NCBI GenBank assembly: GCA_012064385.1
Contig: QRDG01000832.1
Span: 194,730 to 258,729, forward strand
From: Puccinellia tenuiflora
Taxonomy: Eukaryota > Streptophyta > Magnoliopsida > Poales > Poaceae
Length of the DNA stretch: 64,000 bases
Direction of reading: 5' to 3'
The notes under the pieces were generated by a model, which saw only the letters and a program-made list of their open reading frames with translations, was not told where the DNA came from and did not search any database. Position 1 is the stretch's first letter; each line of letters opens with the position of its first letter. Below are positions 20,744 through 33,506 of the stretch, in pieces. The position numbers and the translations under genes are program-made.

Positions 20744-22028
20744 AATCTACCCCCCTTAACAGAATCTCGTCCCCGAGATTCGGGCTCACTATAGAATAGG
20801 TTTGTCGGATAGCTCTTGGGCGGCACATCTCTGATGATGAGTATCTCGATCGAGACTTTCACATCATTGATCTTCTAGTTGCTTCTGATACATAAATCTT
20901 TTGTATCCTTGGCAAGATTTCTCTAACATGGACATGGTGCTTCTTTTTGGCACACTGATATTCAACTTGTTGCTTGGATAAGCATTGACATCGGGTCCAG
21001 CATCTCCATGGCGTCGACATACTTTTCTTGACGTGTTGGTAACTTCCTTTCTTACTTCTGATTCGGAATTGTGAGAGGATATGGTATAACTTACTTGATA
21101 AAATCCTCGTGCATCCCAAAATTGCTCGTGAATGAAGTAACTTGGCGTCATATTGCATTGGTGAGTCATTCCTTCTTATTTTCTCCCTCCATCTGTGGTT
21201 AAGATCTTTATGAGATCTTTTTCTATACACCCGGCCGGTGTTGAGTTGGATTCTTCATGTATCTTCTTGAGATCAGCTTACATGTGTTCCTTGCATTGCT
21301 TAATTACCTTTTGAGCCACAAAGAGCACCTATTATGTAGTTCTTTTTCCGCATCACATGATAGCAAGTCTTCTTATACCTGGGACTTTCTAACATTGGGT
21401 AGCTTGCCTCATCGTTAGGGTAGCTTCACGGTGTCTTCGAGCACTGTGTCTTGTCTCACCATAAAGTGTACATACATTGTTCTTCCTCATTGTGGGGGTA
21501 AACTAACTCATCATCAATGAACAACATGATGAATTTATCTTCAAAACCTACTCCACAACCATGTTCATAACCTCCACGTCCATGGCCTCCGCTCAAATTC
21601 TTCTTGTAGGTCATCCAGTGTTGAGATAGACGAGAGGGAGATAAACTAACCCATAACCAAACCCGTAAACAAACGTATAAGAAAGTAATCAAGGAAGATC
21701 CAAATAAGACTTCAAGCAAAGTAATTTGCAAAATATGGTTTTAGTATGACCACATAGGAAAAAATCAAGAATATGTAGTCGATACTCATGCAAAATAAAA
21801 TTTTCTAACGTATAAAGTATACTACTAAAGGGTTCTATCCAAAATCGTCATAGATGGTTGTGTGTTCTTGGCTTGGTGTTGATCTTCGACATGGAGGAAT
21901 GTTGATCTTGATCGATGACTCTTGAGAACTTCAGGTCTTGAAAAGCCTTCACGTAGGTATGCCATGGTATATTAGAGAAGTAGTTAAGGAAGATATTTTT
22001 AACACAATGTTGAACATGATAAGGCAAG
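20744..22028 (-). other. LARD internal region, polypurine-tract side
   Basis: It starts with AATCTACCCCCCTTAAC (20744-20760), a polypurine tract on the minus strand, followed by a CGTCCCCGAGATTCGGG motif. That motif resembles the CGCCCCGAGATTCC at the same place in the Tekay-type element (55729-55742), again linking the two. No gag or pol remnant is recognisable in either strand; the ORFs present are short and featureless. Confidence 0.7.
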
Positions 22029-23964
22029 CACTACAACAAGATACCCCGTATAGCAATACATATTTAGCAACGAGTTAAATTTCTGTTGCAGAATTTTATC
22101 ATAGATACACATGATATGCGTTGTAAGCCATTCCGTTGTGTGTAAAGCTTACGAGCCCAGCCCACTAAGCACGACCGATTAGGTCTTCTTTAACCACGCA
22201 ACACCTCCATAAGGCGGGGCCACGGATGCACGCCCGCAAGCCGCAGTTCCGCTCCCCGCCTCCCCAAAACCTAGCCCTCTCTCTCCGCTCCCCCAAGCCG
22301 CCGCTTGGCCGTCTAGGAGCAGAGTCTCCATCGCCGGTGGCGCGGCTCACGCTGTGACCTCCTGCTCCCCGCTTCATATTCTTCAGATTCGTAGCGAGGA
22401 TGTCTCAAAGGGCTGATTCGGCCATGGCTTCTTCTTCGCGTACCGTGAGATCCGCTAAATCGGCGAAACACTCATACAACGCGGTTGTTTCTGGAAGAGA
22501 TGCGTCATCGAGTTGGAGAATAGCGGAGCAAGGGCACGCGGCAGAGCATCGGGTTCCAGGTCCATCTTCTCCTTTTCCCTGCGGGCTGCCGACTTATTTG
22601 TCCTGTTCCCTGGCTTGGTCCGTGTTCATGTATTTTTTTTTGTTGCGTAACATCTCATTCCTGCCATCGGCCGCTCATCGTCTGCATTTATTACTTCCTT
22701 TTTCTAATTGGTTAATTGGTTAGATGCTGCAGGAGCGAGTGCAGACTCTGGCCTGATTTACATCTTGCATATTACTCTATTGGGCCTTGCTGGAGCTGAC
22801 ATTATCGATACAGGTTTATCAGCACTATCTAATGAAAGGTGCGCAATATCACTTCATTGCTGTGCGGGAATAGTACCATTGGAAAACATTGGCCGCACTG
22901 GACATAGTGGAATGTACAAAGGATATCAGCTAGAGCATTCACGGTGATTGCCAAACACTATCACTCACATGTCTTTGTCAATCTCAATATTCTTAGTGCA
23001 CCGATCAGACAGTCAATATGATAAGTACTGTTTTTCCCCAAATCGTATTGTTTGCTTTTGTTTCTCTTGATGCAAACTGCAGTAAATAAATCAATCGTGA
23101 TTTATGTAACGTTCCAACTAACTGTATAGGATTGTGATACTGTGATTGACCAGATTATTGATTAGTTACTTGAGATTTTGATTTCTGTTTGATGGATTTA
23201 ATCAGATCATTCCTATCCAACCTTTTTGTATTTCCATCTTTGTGCTAACCTATATGACTTGTGCGTTTGATGACACAGGATAGCAAAAATGTCTTGCTGG
23301 CTGACTTGCATTGGCATAACACAACGTGACTATAAGTACGATTTTTCAACTAAGTACGTGTTGAATTCAGTATACTCTTCACACTATTTCTTACCGCTCT
23401 GATACTTAAAATGATTTTTTTTGTAGGTCCCATTCATCAGCAAGAATTGAATATTCGTGGATATCAGCTCTGGCAAGATATTAGGATGAATGTAGGAATC
23501 GGTAGAATAGCATATTTTGGTGCAAGCCTGTAAACTGTGTACTCTTCAGATATCTTTCATGTACGGAACGATGATTCCAATAATAAATAATAAATTATTT
23601 GTTATTCTATGATTTATGTGTGTTCTGTTATGTGTCATATGAACTATATTCTCTCGCCGAAAAAATCTACTGTCAACTTGGGCCATCAAACCTCTATGTT
23701 AAAAAAAGAATATATATTTTAATAAAATAGAAACTCAATCCGTATAAATGTCTCTACCAACGCATGGTGTTGTTGCTTGAACTCTGTTGCTATTTTGCAA
23801 CGATTATCCCATTGGTTACCAACGCGTGTATATGCGTTGCATTGTAGCCTTGCAACGCCCAATAACGCAACGAATACTTATCCATTGGTAAATGCTCTAG
23901 CAACGCTTATATGGACATATAGATACGCATGAGCGCGTTGCTGTAGGGGGTTCCTCTTGTAGTG
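22029..23964. mobile_element. Complete non-autonomous CACTA element with gene-like cargo
   Basis: The left end is CACTACAACAAGATACCCCG and the right end, on the minus strand, CACTACAAGAGGAACCCCCT; the shared CACTACAA and similar following bases are the TIRs. A perfect 3-bp target duplication AAG flanks it (22026-22028 and 23965-23967). GCAACG/CGTTGC motifs cluster near both ends (e.g. 22066-22130 and 23790-23945) as subterminal repeats. At 1936 bp it has no transposase. The interior resembles a host gene fragment (see 22200-23610). It inserted into the LARD-like internal region before or after that element's last jump; which one cannot be told from one copy. Confidence 0.9.
22200..23610 (+). 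pseudogene. Gene-like cargo of the CACTA element, origin unknown
   Basis: A GC-rich leader (22200-22399) precedes an ATG at 22400 opening MSQRADSAMASSSRTVRSAK, a serine-rich start typical of plant first exons. The frame stays open to 22723, but the codon character degrades after about 22560, where CCAG/GTCCATC could be a splice donor. Downstream stretches alternate T-rich, intron-like DNA with more balanced, exon-like pieces (about 22730-22950 and 23280-23330). AATAAATAATAAATT near 23580 resembles a polyadenylation region. I do not recognise the protein. The arrangement fits a captured gene fragment with introns; an invented function would not be justified. Confidence 0.4.
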
Positions 23965-23967
23965 AAG

Positions 23968-24100
23968 GAATAGCAATAGTCCAAGAATTAGATTACGAGG
24001 ATTTTCATAAATAGTATTTTATTTTTCAAAGAATCCCTAAGGTTTTCCATTACTAACTAAGGCCACGTGACTAGGTCGACGTCGGCTCTGATACCACTTC
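23968..24100 (-). other. LARD internal region, primer-binding-site side
   Basis: 133 bp between the CACTA element and the right LTR. It ends with the minus-strand PBS TGGTATCAGAGC (plus GCTCTGATACCA at 24085-24096), four bases from the LTR, which fixes the element's strand. Confidence 0.85.
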
Positions 24101-27100
24101 TGTGAGGACCGGAATTTTACTTCCAGACCCCCTGTGTAATCATGTCAATCCCAAGATCAATGTTGACAACACAGCGAAATGAATATCATTGCAGAACGTT
24201 CAAAAGTAATTTATTATAAAGTTTGAATAGCCACAAAGTACACTGTCTTGTGACATTTTATTACAACCAGAGAGCTCAGCGGAAATATAAAAGCGAAGTG
24301 ACTCCATCTCAGCCACAGGCAGTCGATGTAGTCCACGAGGCCTCACTCCTCAGCGTCGTCGTAGTAGTCGTATTTGTCTCCTTCTTCATAGTACTCTGAA
24401 TAATCAACAAAGTAATGCCATGAGTACATAACGTACTCAACATGCCCCCCATGCAAGAGCTATAATAGATACATGTGGCTTCAAAGGGCTGTATGGTTCT
24501 TTTGCATAAAAGCCAATTTTATTTACAATAATACAATAGTTTTGATAAAACACATTTTAGACGAAAACGATGTTTTGTGTTCAATGTAGTATTTCTCATC
24601 AAAGTGAGTGTCCTCGACACCTCACGTTCTCCATAGGATTTCATGATAGAGGCAAAGAGGGAAGTAGCAAAACAGGTTCCCGTATGTCAAGAAAGATTCA
24701 TGTGTCGTCCATGACCGTGGACACGGCTATTCGAATAGTTCTACACTCTGCAGAGGTGGTACACTTTCCCCACATGACACAAACTCGCCTAATTACAACC
24801 AGCCGTCGCTAGCATAGCAATAGGGAATTTGTGACGAGGTTTTCAGCTAGATCCCCCAAAGATGTGACATGCCCACCGGGTCTGGCGCCGGAACTGAGAG
24901 TATGTCCCCAAACCGGTCCCCCCATCTGTGCCGAAGGTTCTCCCGTAGGCAGACACCTCATCTGCGGTACGGCGACATCGACACCAAAGGCTGACTAACT
25001 TACTTAACCAAGCCAGAGCCCATATAGCATGTGGTCGTACCGGTAGTCACAATCTTCAAATCCAAGACTTATTAGGCCCTTATGCGGCACGGACGACGGA
25101 TTGCCCCCTTCAGCTTGTGAAGGGCAGCCAATCGCTCCTTCAATAGTTGATCCAGCAGTCGCCCGCGCCATGTTTAGATGGTAAGTTTCACCCAGAGTAG
25201 AAGAGAGAGTAGAGGAAGTAACAATGGCTAATCAGCCTAGCTCAACGAGCTCAACAAGTTCAAAAGGTGTTTGTGACCCAAGGGTCAACCAATTCCTCCA
25301 AAGAGGCAAGATAAGGATGTCCTAATGATTATTGAGCATGGCTAAGCATTTCTACTCTACAGGATTACTATATAATTTCTACTCAGGGTATCGAGTATAA
25401 GGCGACAAGTGGATCAGGCTGGTGTGTCAGGTGACACGCCAGTACATTGAATAAAATAGCATGCATATTTGTAAAACAATAAATAATGCCCCTTTTAAAA
25501 ACATAGGATAAAACATGAGAGGGGGCATGCCTTCTTTGACGAATCCTTCTTCTTCTTCAACAATATGATTATGTCCACGTCATACCATGTCACTCCCTAC
25601 TCGCTATAGCGATGGCAAAAGACAAACAAATAAATACAAAGGCACGAGATACCAAATGAAATACAAATGAGAGTGAACGAAGTAGTAGTTGAACCATAGG
25701 ATAGGACAACTTGATAGAATTGTGAAAGTGAGTTGTGGCAACTCATATATGAATCAAAGGACATACAACTTGAAATGAAGGGATGTGTTGGTGTAGAAAA
25801 GGATAGGACAAGTTGGTTAGGATCGAGAAAAGTGAGTTGTAATAACTCGATTAAGAGGCGAATAGCATGGATATGATGCTAGGATAGATTAACAGAATAG
25901 GATGTGGTGCTCGGATATATGAATAGATCTTATGATATCTAACTGGATACAAACCCGACATTGGGGTTATAACATAGTTGGCCATACCCGTGTAACCCAG
26001 CAAACTTACATACATACTATAGCATAACTACATAACTAGCTAACATGTAAACAAGACATTCAAATGAACGCTATCATACTAGCTAGTTTGCAGTCATCAA
26101 ACAAAACCTATCATGCTAGTGGTATAGAAAGTAGCCAAGATTATCTAGCATGCAAAATAAACTTATAAGTAATACAAAAGCTAGCTAAACATCATCATAA
26201 AGAAACAACAACAACTGCAAGCTAAATTTGATACTATGAATACATGCATTACACCAGCAGGCCGTATAGCTACACTCACAACACATAAGGGTAACATAAA
26301 CAATAAAATAAATACTAGCACAACTATTCATCAACGATAACAAGCTAAGAATCAAACAAGGTGTAACAACATATAAAACATATGAATCATGCCATAGCAA
26401 ATCAACTAAGATATGCCATCTATACATAAACAACTTGATACCGTTCACAACAAGAATATCATTGCACACATATAGCAACAAAGCATAGTATATACTAAGC
26501 AAGGTCATGACATAAACTAATCACCAAAGATATACAAGACTATAAATTCGGGAGATACTACAACATGGTAAGAATTAACAGTCAAGCTTACCATTAGTAG
26601 CACGAGACAACCAAGCATACAAGAATATACTACCGATCACACTCAAGCCATTCTACTCTCTAGTTAAAAGAAAACTTGAGCATACACAAGGATATGATAT
26701 CATCATGCACTGCTGCCATGAAATAGAAACTACCGTAAACATGTGATTATCTACTACAACGAATAACACACAACTGCTAAGATAACATCCAAGTATGCAA
26801 CACTTTATACATCTAGAACCAAACAAACCACTCGAGCATATTATTATCTAGGCAAGTCTATGCTAGCATACCCGAAGACAAAGCACTATATAACATAGAA
26901 TAGTAACATAAGAATAGGTCATACATCTATATAAATAACACAACGGAAACATCAATAGAATGTCACATGAATAATGTCATATACAACTATTCATACACCA
27001 GCGACATGAAGACACATACTCCAGAAATATATGCTACTAGAGTTGATATAGCTAAGCATCATATAACACATGGTACACAAGAAACAAAGATAGCTAATCA

Positions 27101-28820
27101 TGAATGATGCACTAGAGAAAGAACACACATGCAATAACATGATAGGTATATAGCATGATTATAACAACTAAGTCTAAGCATGAGCTAATAAGCAAACAAT
27201 ATGAATCAAGAGTACCATCTACTTATAAAATACGAACTTGCTTCACAAAAGTACTGAACAAGTAGTAAACTATTGGACAAACATGCATCAACTAGAAACT
27301 ACTAGAAACAATTCATGCATGAAGAAATATTAACATGGATCAACATCACACAAGATATTACTAATCAAGACCAAGCTACTAAATAACTATAAAGTAACCT
27401 AAGCAATTCTATTTAAAAAATAAATAAATGGCAAGCTACTATTTAAAAAAAACAACCATCTAAACATGTCACACAACGATATATATAATTTAAAGAGAAC
27501 TCCTAGACATGTTATTTAACTAGGAAAATAAAGTACACACAAAAGAAACACATACTTCAAATACCATTTGAAATTGGATATGGTTACACCTAGTTTATAA
27601 ACTAGCCAATGGATTTAAAATCCAACTCCATCCGATGGTTTCTTGGGTGTAGATCGAAGTCTAAAGATAAACAAAGAAGAATTTGCATGGCAATGTCGGT
27701 ATTTGACAAATTGGCATCAATGAAGTTTTTCCTCTGGTGGTCGGAGATTGGAGAACCGTCTTCTCCTCTGGACAAATAGAAATGATTTGCATAAGTGACG
27801 CGAAAGCATATCACAGGATTGTGCTGAAATTGAGGATGACCTAACCATGTCGACGTTGGATGGCATTGTTAAGAGTTGGTGTGGACAATAGAATAGATAG
27901 GTTGTATAAGCATGTCTAGAAGGTACGACTGGATGAGGGCGACTACAGTGCAAATGTATTTTTCTGATGCTCACCATATGCGACGAACGCGTGTGACGAA
28001 GTTGATGAACAGAGTAGATGTAGTGGCGAAATGCGTCGGCTGAGACAACAGTTCGTGCTTCTGGTCGCCTGGATCGGTCTTTCTCCTCCTCGCTATTCTC
28101 CTGGCGCAGCAGTTCAGCTTGGTGTGGCCGGAGTCGCCGGCAATGCGTGTGGCGTCCGTCGATAGTCTGATCGGAGCTTTGAGAGATTGGATCGTTGGGC
28201 GAGTTAGAGTTTGTGCTGCGGTGAGAGATGGAAAAGGAGAGCGAAAGGGCAACCTGGGTGCTTGATATAGGCAGGAGCGATCGTGACGACAGTTTCTAGT
28301 GCTGGCGTTTCCTGTACGTGGGGAAGACGAAAGACGAAGAAATACGGCGTCCCTTCGACTACTTACCTTGCCTGCGTGCGTGCTGAGATAGGAAGACGAA
28401 GGAGCAGTGCGATGATGTGCGTGCTGGCCTGCAGGGAGAGGAAGCAGCGACCCTTCGCTCAGCTGTTAGCTGGGCTTGTGCGACTTGGGCAGTATCAGGA
28501 AAGAAAAGAAAAAAAAGTCACGAGAGGGGAAGAATCGATCCGTGATATGCTTGTACAGGAGTAGTCCGAACTGGTGTATACGTGCATGTGCTAGTGCATT
28601 TGGTAGGAAAGAAAGAAAGGCATGAGTAAAGGATCGATTGGAAGCCAGCCAAAAGCATGCACGTGCATGTGTATGGTATGGATCAAATTCCAATGGAATT
28701 TTTAGAGAAAACCAAATAAGAAAGAAATTGGCAAACCAAATTCAGACGAAAATGAGAAATCAAACTATTGTCTCAAATATTAATTTCAGACGTGACAAAA
28801 GAAAAGAAATAGATTCTCCT
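24101..28820 (-). repeat. 5' LTR of the LARD-like element, truncated by the gap
   Basis: Near-identical to 15810-20530: same start, same internal landmarks (micro-ORF 24343, stem 24421-24439, TATA-like 28264-28271). The few differences include GCACGCATAATTGC versus GCATGCATATTTGT near 25455. About 210 bp of the expected 4.93 kb, including the terminal TTACA, lie in the unresolved gap. Confidence 0.85.
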
Positions 28821-29389
28821 NNNNNNNNNNNNNNNNNNNNNNNNNNNNNNNNNNNNNNNNNNNNNNNNNNNNNNNNNNNNNNNNNNNNNNNNNNNNNNNN
28901 NNNNNNNNNNNNNNNNNNNNNNNNNNNNNNNNNNNNNNNNNNNNNNNNNNNNNNNNNNNNNNNNNNNNNNNNNNNNNNNNNNNNNNNNNNNNNNNNNNNN
29001 NNNNNNNNNNNNNNNNNNNNNNNNNNNNNNNNNNNNNNNNNNNNNNNNNNNNNNNNNNNNNNNNNNNNNNNNNNNNNNNNNNNNNNNNNNNNNNNNNNNN
29101 NNNNNNNNNNNNNNNNNNNNNNNNNNNNNNNNNNNNNNNNNNNNNNNNNNNNNNNNNNNNNNNNNNNNNNNNNNNNNNNNNNNNNNNNNNNNNNNNNNNN
29201 NNNNNNNNNNNNNNNNNNNNNNNNNNNNNNNNNNNNNNNNNNNNNNNNNNNNNNNNNNNNNNNNNNNNNNNNNNNNNNNNNNNNNNNNNNNNNNNNNNNN
29301 NNNNNNNNNNNNNNNNNNNNNNNNNNNNNNNNNNNNNNNNNNNNNNNNNNNNNNNNNNNNNNNNNNNNNNNNNNNNNNNNNNNNNNNNN
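28821..29389. other. Assembly gap of 569 Ns
   Basis: A run of N from 28821 to 29389. It hides the end of the LARD-like LTR, its right target duplication, and the junction with the sequence to the right. Any reading frame reported across it is meaningless. Confidence 0.99.
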
Positions 29390-30106
29390 TTCTAGTCTTT
29401 ATTTTTCTTAATCATATTATTCCTCCTTTTTATTTTTTTATATGGGTAACAGCCCCTACAGCTGAGGACGTTCACCGCAAGCTCGGGCTGCATTTTCGGC
29501 GAGGCTGCCGAGCAGCTCGTCGGCAATCCCGCTCGGTCAGCTCGCACGCCAGCCCGCTCTCGGCAGCTCCAGCAGCTCGCCGGTCGCGCCGCTGTCCGTG
29601 TTGCGTCGCCGCGAGCGGACGCCTGCTTACCGCGCCGCGCCCCCATGTCGCCGGCCGCGCCTCGCCTGCTTACCGCGCCGCGCCCCCATGTCGCCGGCAG
29701 CGCGTCCAGGAGCGGTGCGTGGCTGCTCGCCGGCCGCGTCGCGTCGCCGCGCGTGCTCGCCAGCCACGTCACATCGCCGCCCGTGCTCGCCGGCCGTCGC
29801 ACGGTTGCCGGCCGTCGTGTGTGCTCGATGGTTGTCGCGCCCTCGCTGGCCGTCGCGCTCTCCCCTATGGCGTCGCGTAGCCACGCCTGCTCGTCGGCCG
29901 CCGTGCGCATGCCGTCCGCGTCGCGTCGCCGCGCGTGCTCACCGGCCACGTCATGTCGCCGCACGTGCTCGCCGGTCGTCGCGCCCTCGCTGGCCGTCGG
30001 GCTCTCACCGCGGCATCGCATCACCGCGCGTGCTCGCCGGCCGACAAACGGCAAGGCTCGCCGGACCTGCTGGCAGCCGTTGCTCTTAGTCTGATTGGTC
30101 AGAGGC
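29390..30106. repeat. GC-rich low-complexity DNA
   Basis: After a T-rich stretch (29390-29445) the sequence becomes very GC-rich, with loosely repeated strings such as CGTGCTCGCCGGCC and GTCGCGTCGCCGC. A ~33-bp direct repeat (CTGCTTACCGCGCCGCGCCC) starts at 29622 and 29667. ORFs of 80-250 codons open on both strands because GC-rich DNA lacks stops; their Arg/Ala/Pro-rich translations show no domain. Origin unknown. Confidence 0.6.
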
Positions 30107-33100
30107 TGTGAGGACCGGAATTTTACTTCCAAACCCCCTGTGTAATCATGTCAATCCCAAGATCAATGTTGACAACACAGCGAAATGAATATCATTGCAC
30201 AACGTTCAAAAGTATTTTTATTACAAAGTTTGATAGCCACCAAGTACACTGTCTTGTGACATTTTATTACAACCAGAGAGCTCAGCGGAAATATAAAAGC
30301 GAAGTGACTCCATCTCAGCCACAGGCAGTCGATGTAGTCCACGAGGCCTCACTCCTCAGCGTCGTCGTAGTAGTCGTAGTTGTCTACTTCTTCATAGTAC
30401 TCTGAATAATCAACAAAGTAATGCCATGAGTACATAACGTACTCAACATGCCCCCCATGCAAGACCTATAATAGCTACATGTGGCTTCAAAGGGCTGTAT
30501 GGTTCTTTTGCATAAAAGCCAATTTTGTTTGCAATAATATAATAGTTTTTATAAAACATATTTTGGATGAAAAATGATGTTTTGTGTTCAATGTAGTATT
30601 TCTCATCAAAGTGAGTGTCCTCGACACCTCACGTTCTCCATAGGATTTCATGATAGAGCCAAAGAGGGAAGTAGCAAAACAGGTTCCTGTATGTCAAGAA
30701 AGATTCATGTGTCGTCCATGACCGTGGACACGGCTATTCGAATAGTTTTACACTCTGTAGAGGTGGTACACTTTCCCCACATGACACAAACTCGCCTAAT
30801 TACAACCAGCCGTCGCTAGCATAGCAATAGGGAATTTGTGACGAGGTTTTTCAGCTAGATCCCCCAAAGATGTGACATGCCCACCGGGTCTGGCGCCGGA
30901 ACTGAGAGTATGTCCCCAAACCGGTCCCCCTATCTGTGCCGAAGGTTCTCCCGTAGGCAGACACCTCATCTGCGGTACGGCGACATCGACACCAAAGGCT
31001 GACTAACTTACTTAACCAAGCCAGAGCCCATATAGCATGTGGTCGTACCGGTAGTCACAATCTTCAAATCCAAGACTTATTAGGCCCTTATGCGGCACGG
31101 ACGACGGATTGCCCCCTTCAGCTTGTGAAGGGCAGCCAATCGCTCCTTCAATAGTTGATCCAGCAGTCGCCTGCGCCATGTTTAGATGGTAAGTTTCACC
31201 CAGAGTAGAAGAGAGAGTAGAGGAAGCAACAATGGCTAATCAGCCTAGCTCAACGAGCTCAACAAGTTCAAAAGGTGTTTGTGACCCAAGGGTCAACCAA
31301 TTCCTCCAAAGAGGCAAAATAAGGATGTCCTAATGATTATTGAGCATGGCTAAGCATTTCTACTCTACAGGATTACTATATAATTTCTACTCAGGGTATC
31401 AAGTATAAGGCGACAAGTGGATCAGGCTGGTGTGTCAGGTGACACGCCAGTAAATTGAATAAAATAGCACGCATAATTGCAAAACAATAAATAATGCTCT
31501 TTTTAAAAACATAGGATAAAACATGAGAGGGGGCATGCCTTCGTTGTCCTGGTGGTGATCTTCCTCGTAGTCGTGGTTCTCCTCAAACCCGTCACTCCCT
31601 ACTCGTCATAACAAGGAACACGAATAAATACCAAGTCCGAATAAACACACGAATAAGATTCAAATAAAGAGTGTGTTGGCCATTCGACATAACACCTAGC
31701 AAAAAAAGAGAACGGAAAGACGTGCTTGGGACTGGTGTTAACTAAGGCATGGTAAGCGATACATTTTGTCTAACAAAACCCTTTTATAAAATATATATGT
31801 GTAGCCAATATATAGTGGCATAGTTCTAATATGCAATGCACAAACAATTCATAGGCTACATACAAATATTAATGTACAACCATGCTAGCAAGATTAACGC
31901 AAGAAGAACTAAATAAGACAAAAAGAATAATAACATGTAATTAAGGTAACATCTAGCAAAGATGCACACCAAGTAATTAACCTATAAGTAAGCATCTACT
32001 CTAGAAGGCAATCAAACATGAGATAAGACAAGGACTACCATTTCTCTAGCATGATAAACACTAAATAAAAAGTAGGAACAACATGGATGATTCAACCAGC
32101 AGTAAGCAAACTATCCAAAACAGTAGCTAATCATATCAATAAAGTATAAATAAATTATACTAATTCAATCAAAGGCTAAACATGGCATCTCTAAGCACAT
32201 ACTCATGCTACGGCCAAGCTAGACAAATCCTACAAAGTAGAATACAAGTAAACAGTACTCTAGACATATAAGAATAACAGGAATAAATCTACATGCTCAA
32301 ACTAATGCATCAAATCCAAGTACTATTGAATTTGAGTTGAATGCATACATGCTTTTAAAGTAATTTTGTAAAGTATTATAGATAATATTCGATATCTAAC
32401 CCTATGGCTGGGCTGCTATGATGGTATGGCATACTTTGCATGTTCATCACGAGATCAAACAACGTGTGGAACAAAGGCTAGGACCTAATGCCACCAGATG
32501 GTATTCGGTTCATGACCTGGACGTGGTGCGTGCGTCTAAAAGAAACTCTAAGCATGGAAACTATGTCTAGGAGGTACCTAATACTAGGAATAACGTGTGT
32601 GCCAAAGGACGTGCGGTGGTTCTCACCAAGCTCGCTGAAATCGTCCTGGGAAGTTGATGAACCGAGCTGGAAGAATGGCGTCGTGCGTCCTGGATGATCA
32701 GCAGCTAGACCTTCTGGTTCCTGGGTCCGTCCTTCTCCTCCGCGCGGTCTTGGTGGCGCAGCAGCTCGACCTCTCGTGGTCGGAGCTGCTGGGAACGCGA
32801 GCGCCGCCCCAAGGCGGAGCTCCGGCGAGAATGGATTGTGGTGCGAGCCTATGGCTCGGGTGGTGGTGGAAGATGAACAAGGAGAGGATGGTCCGACCTG
32901 GGTGCTTGATATAGGGCAGGTGAGTGCTGAATTAATCGGGAGTTCATTGCTCGAGTAAAAGAGTGAGGTAACGGTGGCAGCAGTTTCCGTGGTGATTGGT
33001 GTTTACTGCGTGTCTACGTGTGTGCAGGAAGGTGAAGCAGTACGACGCTTCGCGTGGCTGCAGGTGCTGCACCCTGTGCGAGCTCGAGCGCTCGCTCAGC

Positions 33101-33501
33101 TGGTTTGGCTGGCCGGCTGGACTTGTGCGAGTGAGGCAGTACTAGGAAAGAAAAGAAAAGACAAGTCACGAGGGAAAGAATCGATCCGTGCTATGCTAAT
33201 CACGCACAGGAGCTAGTCCAAACTGGTATGTACGTGCATGTGCCATGCATGGCTAAGCCAATGCATGTGCGTGTAAAGTCTAAAAGGCCAACACTCAATA
33301 AGAGAACCAGATAAACCAAATAAGAAATTGGCAAATAGAAATCAAATCCAATAAGAAATTTTCTTTTGTCTTCAACACAAATTAATTCTAAATATGTTGG
33401 AATTAATTATTACCGCCGAATAAAATATTTATTTTAGCATCTTATCGCAACATCCTTTGTAGAAAAAAAAAATTTAAACCCGTGAAAATCAGGATGTTAC
33501 A
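30107..33501 (-). mobile_element. Solo LTR related to the LARD-like element
   Basis: It begins TGTGAGGACCGG like the LARD LTRs and ends AGGATGTTACA. Perfect 5-bp target duplications GAGGC flank it at 30102-30106 and 33502-33506, which proves a solo LTR left by LTR-LTR recombination. The first ~1.4 kb (to about 31540) aligns closely with 15810-17250. The A-rich middle is different and shorter, and similarity returns around the GC-rich block (32690-32920) and terminus. So it is a sister subfamily: 3395 bp against 4934. Confidence 0.9.
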
Positions 33502-33506
33502 GAGGC

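Larger units (their letters stand above)
15810..28820 (-). mobile_element. LARD-like non-coding LTR retrotransposon (right end in gap)
   Basis: Two near-identical LTRs (15810-20743 and 24101-28820+) enclose an internal region with a polypurine tract at the left and a Met PBS at the right, so the element lies on the minus strand. After removal of a nested CACTA element the internal region is only about 1.4 kb and has no gag or pol. LTRs near 4.9 kb with a coding-free interior fit a Large Retrotransposon Derivative, mobilised in trans. Its LTR organisation resembles that of the Tekay-type element at 52035. It inserted into the SIRE-type spacer; the left flank GTGTA (15805-15809) should be the target duplication, but the right flank is in the N gap. 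The real end is expected near 29035. Confidence 0.8.

Noticed and set aside
28638..29411. 257-codon ORF across the N run
   Set aside because: Most of it is Ns.
29392..30132. 246-codon Arg/Ala-rich ORF and its plus-strand counterparts
   Set aside because: GC-rich low-complexity DNA opens long frames on both strands. The translation has no domain and it crosses into the solo LTR.
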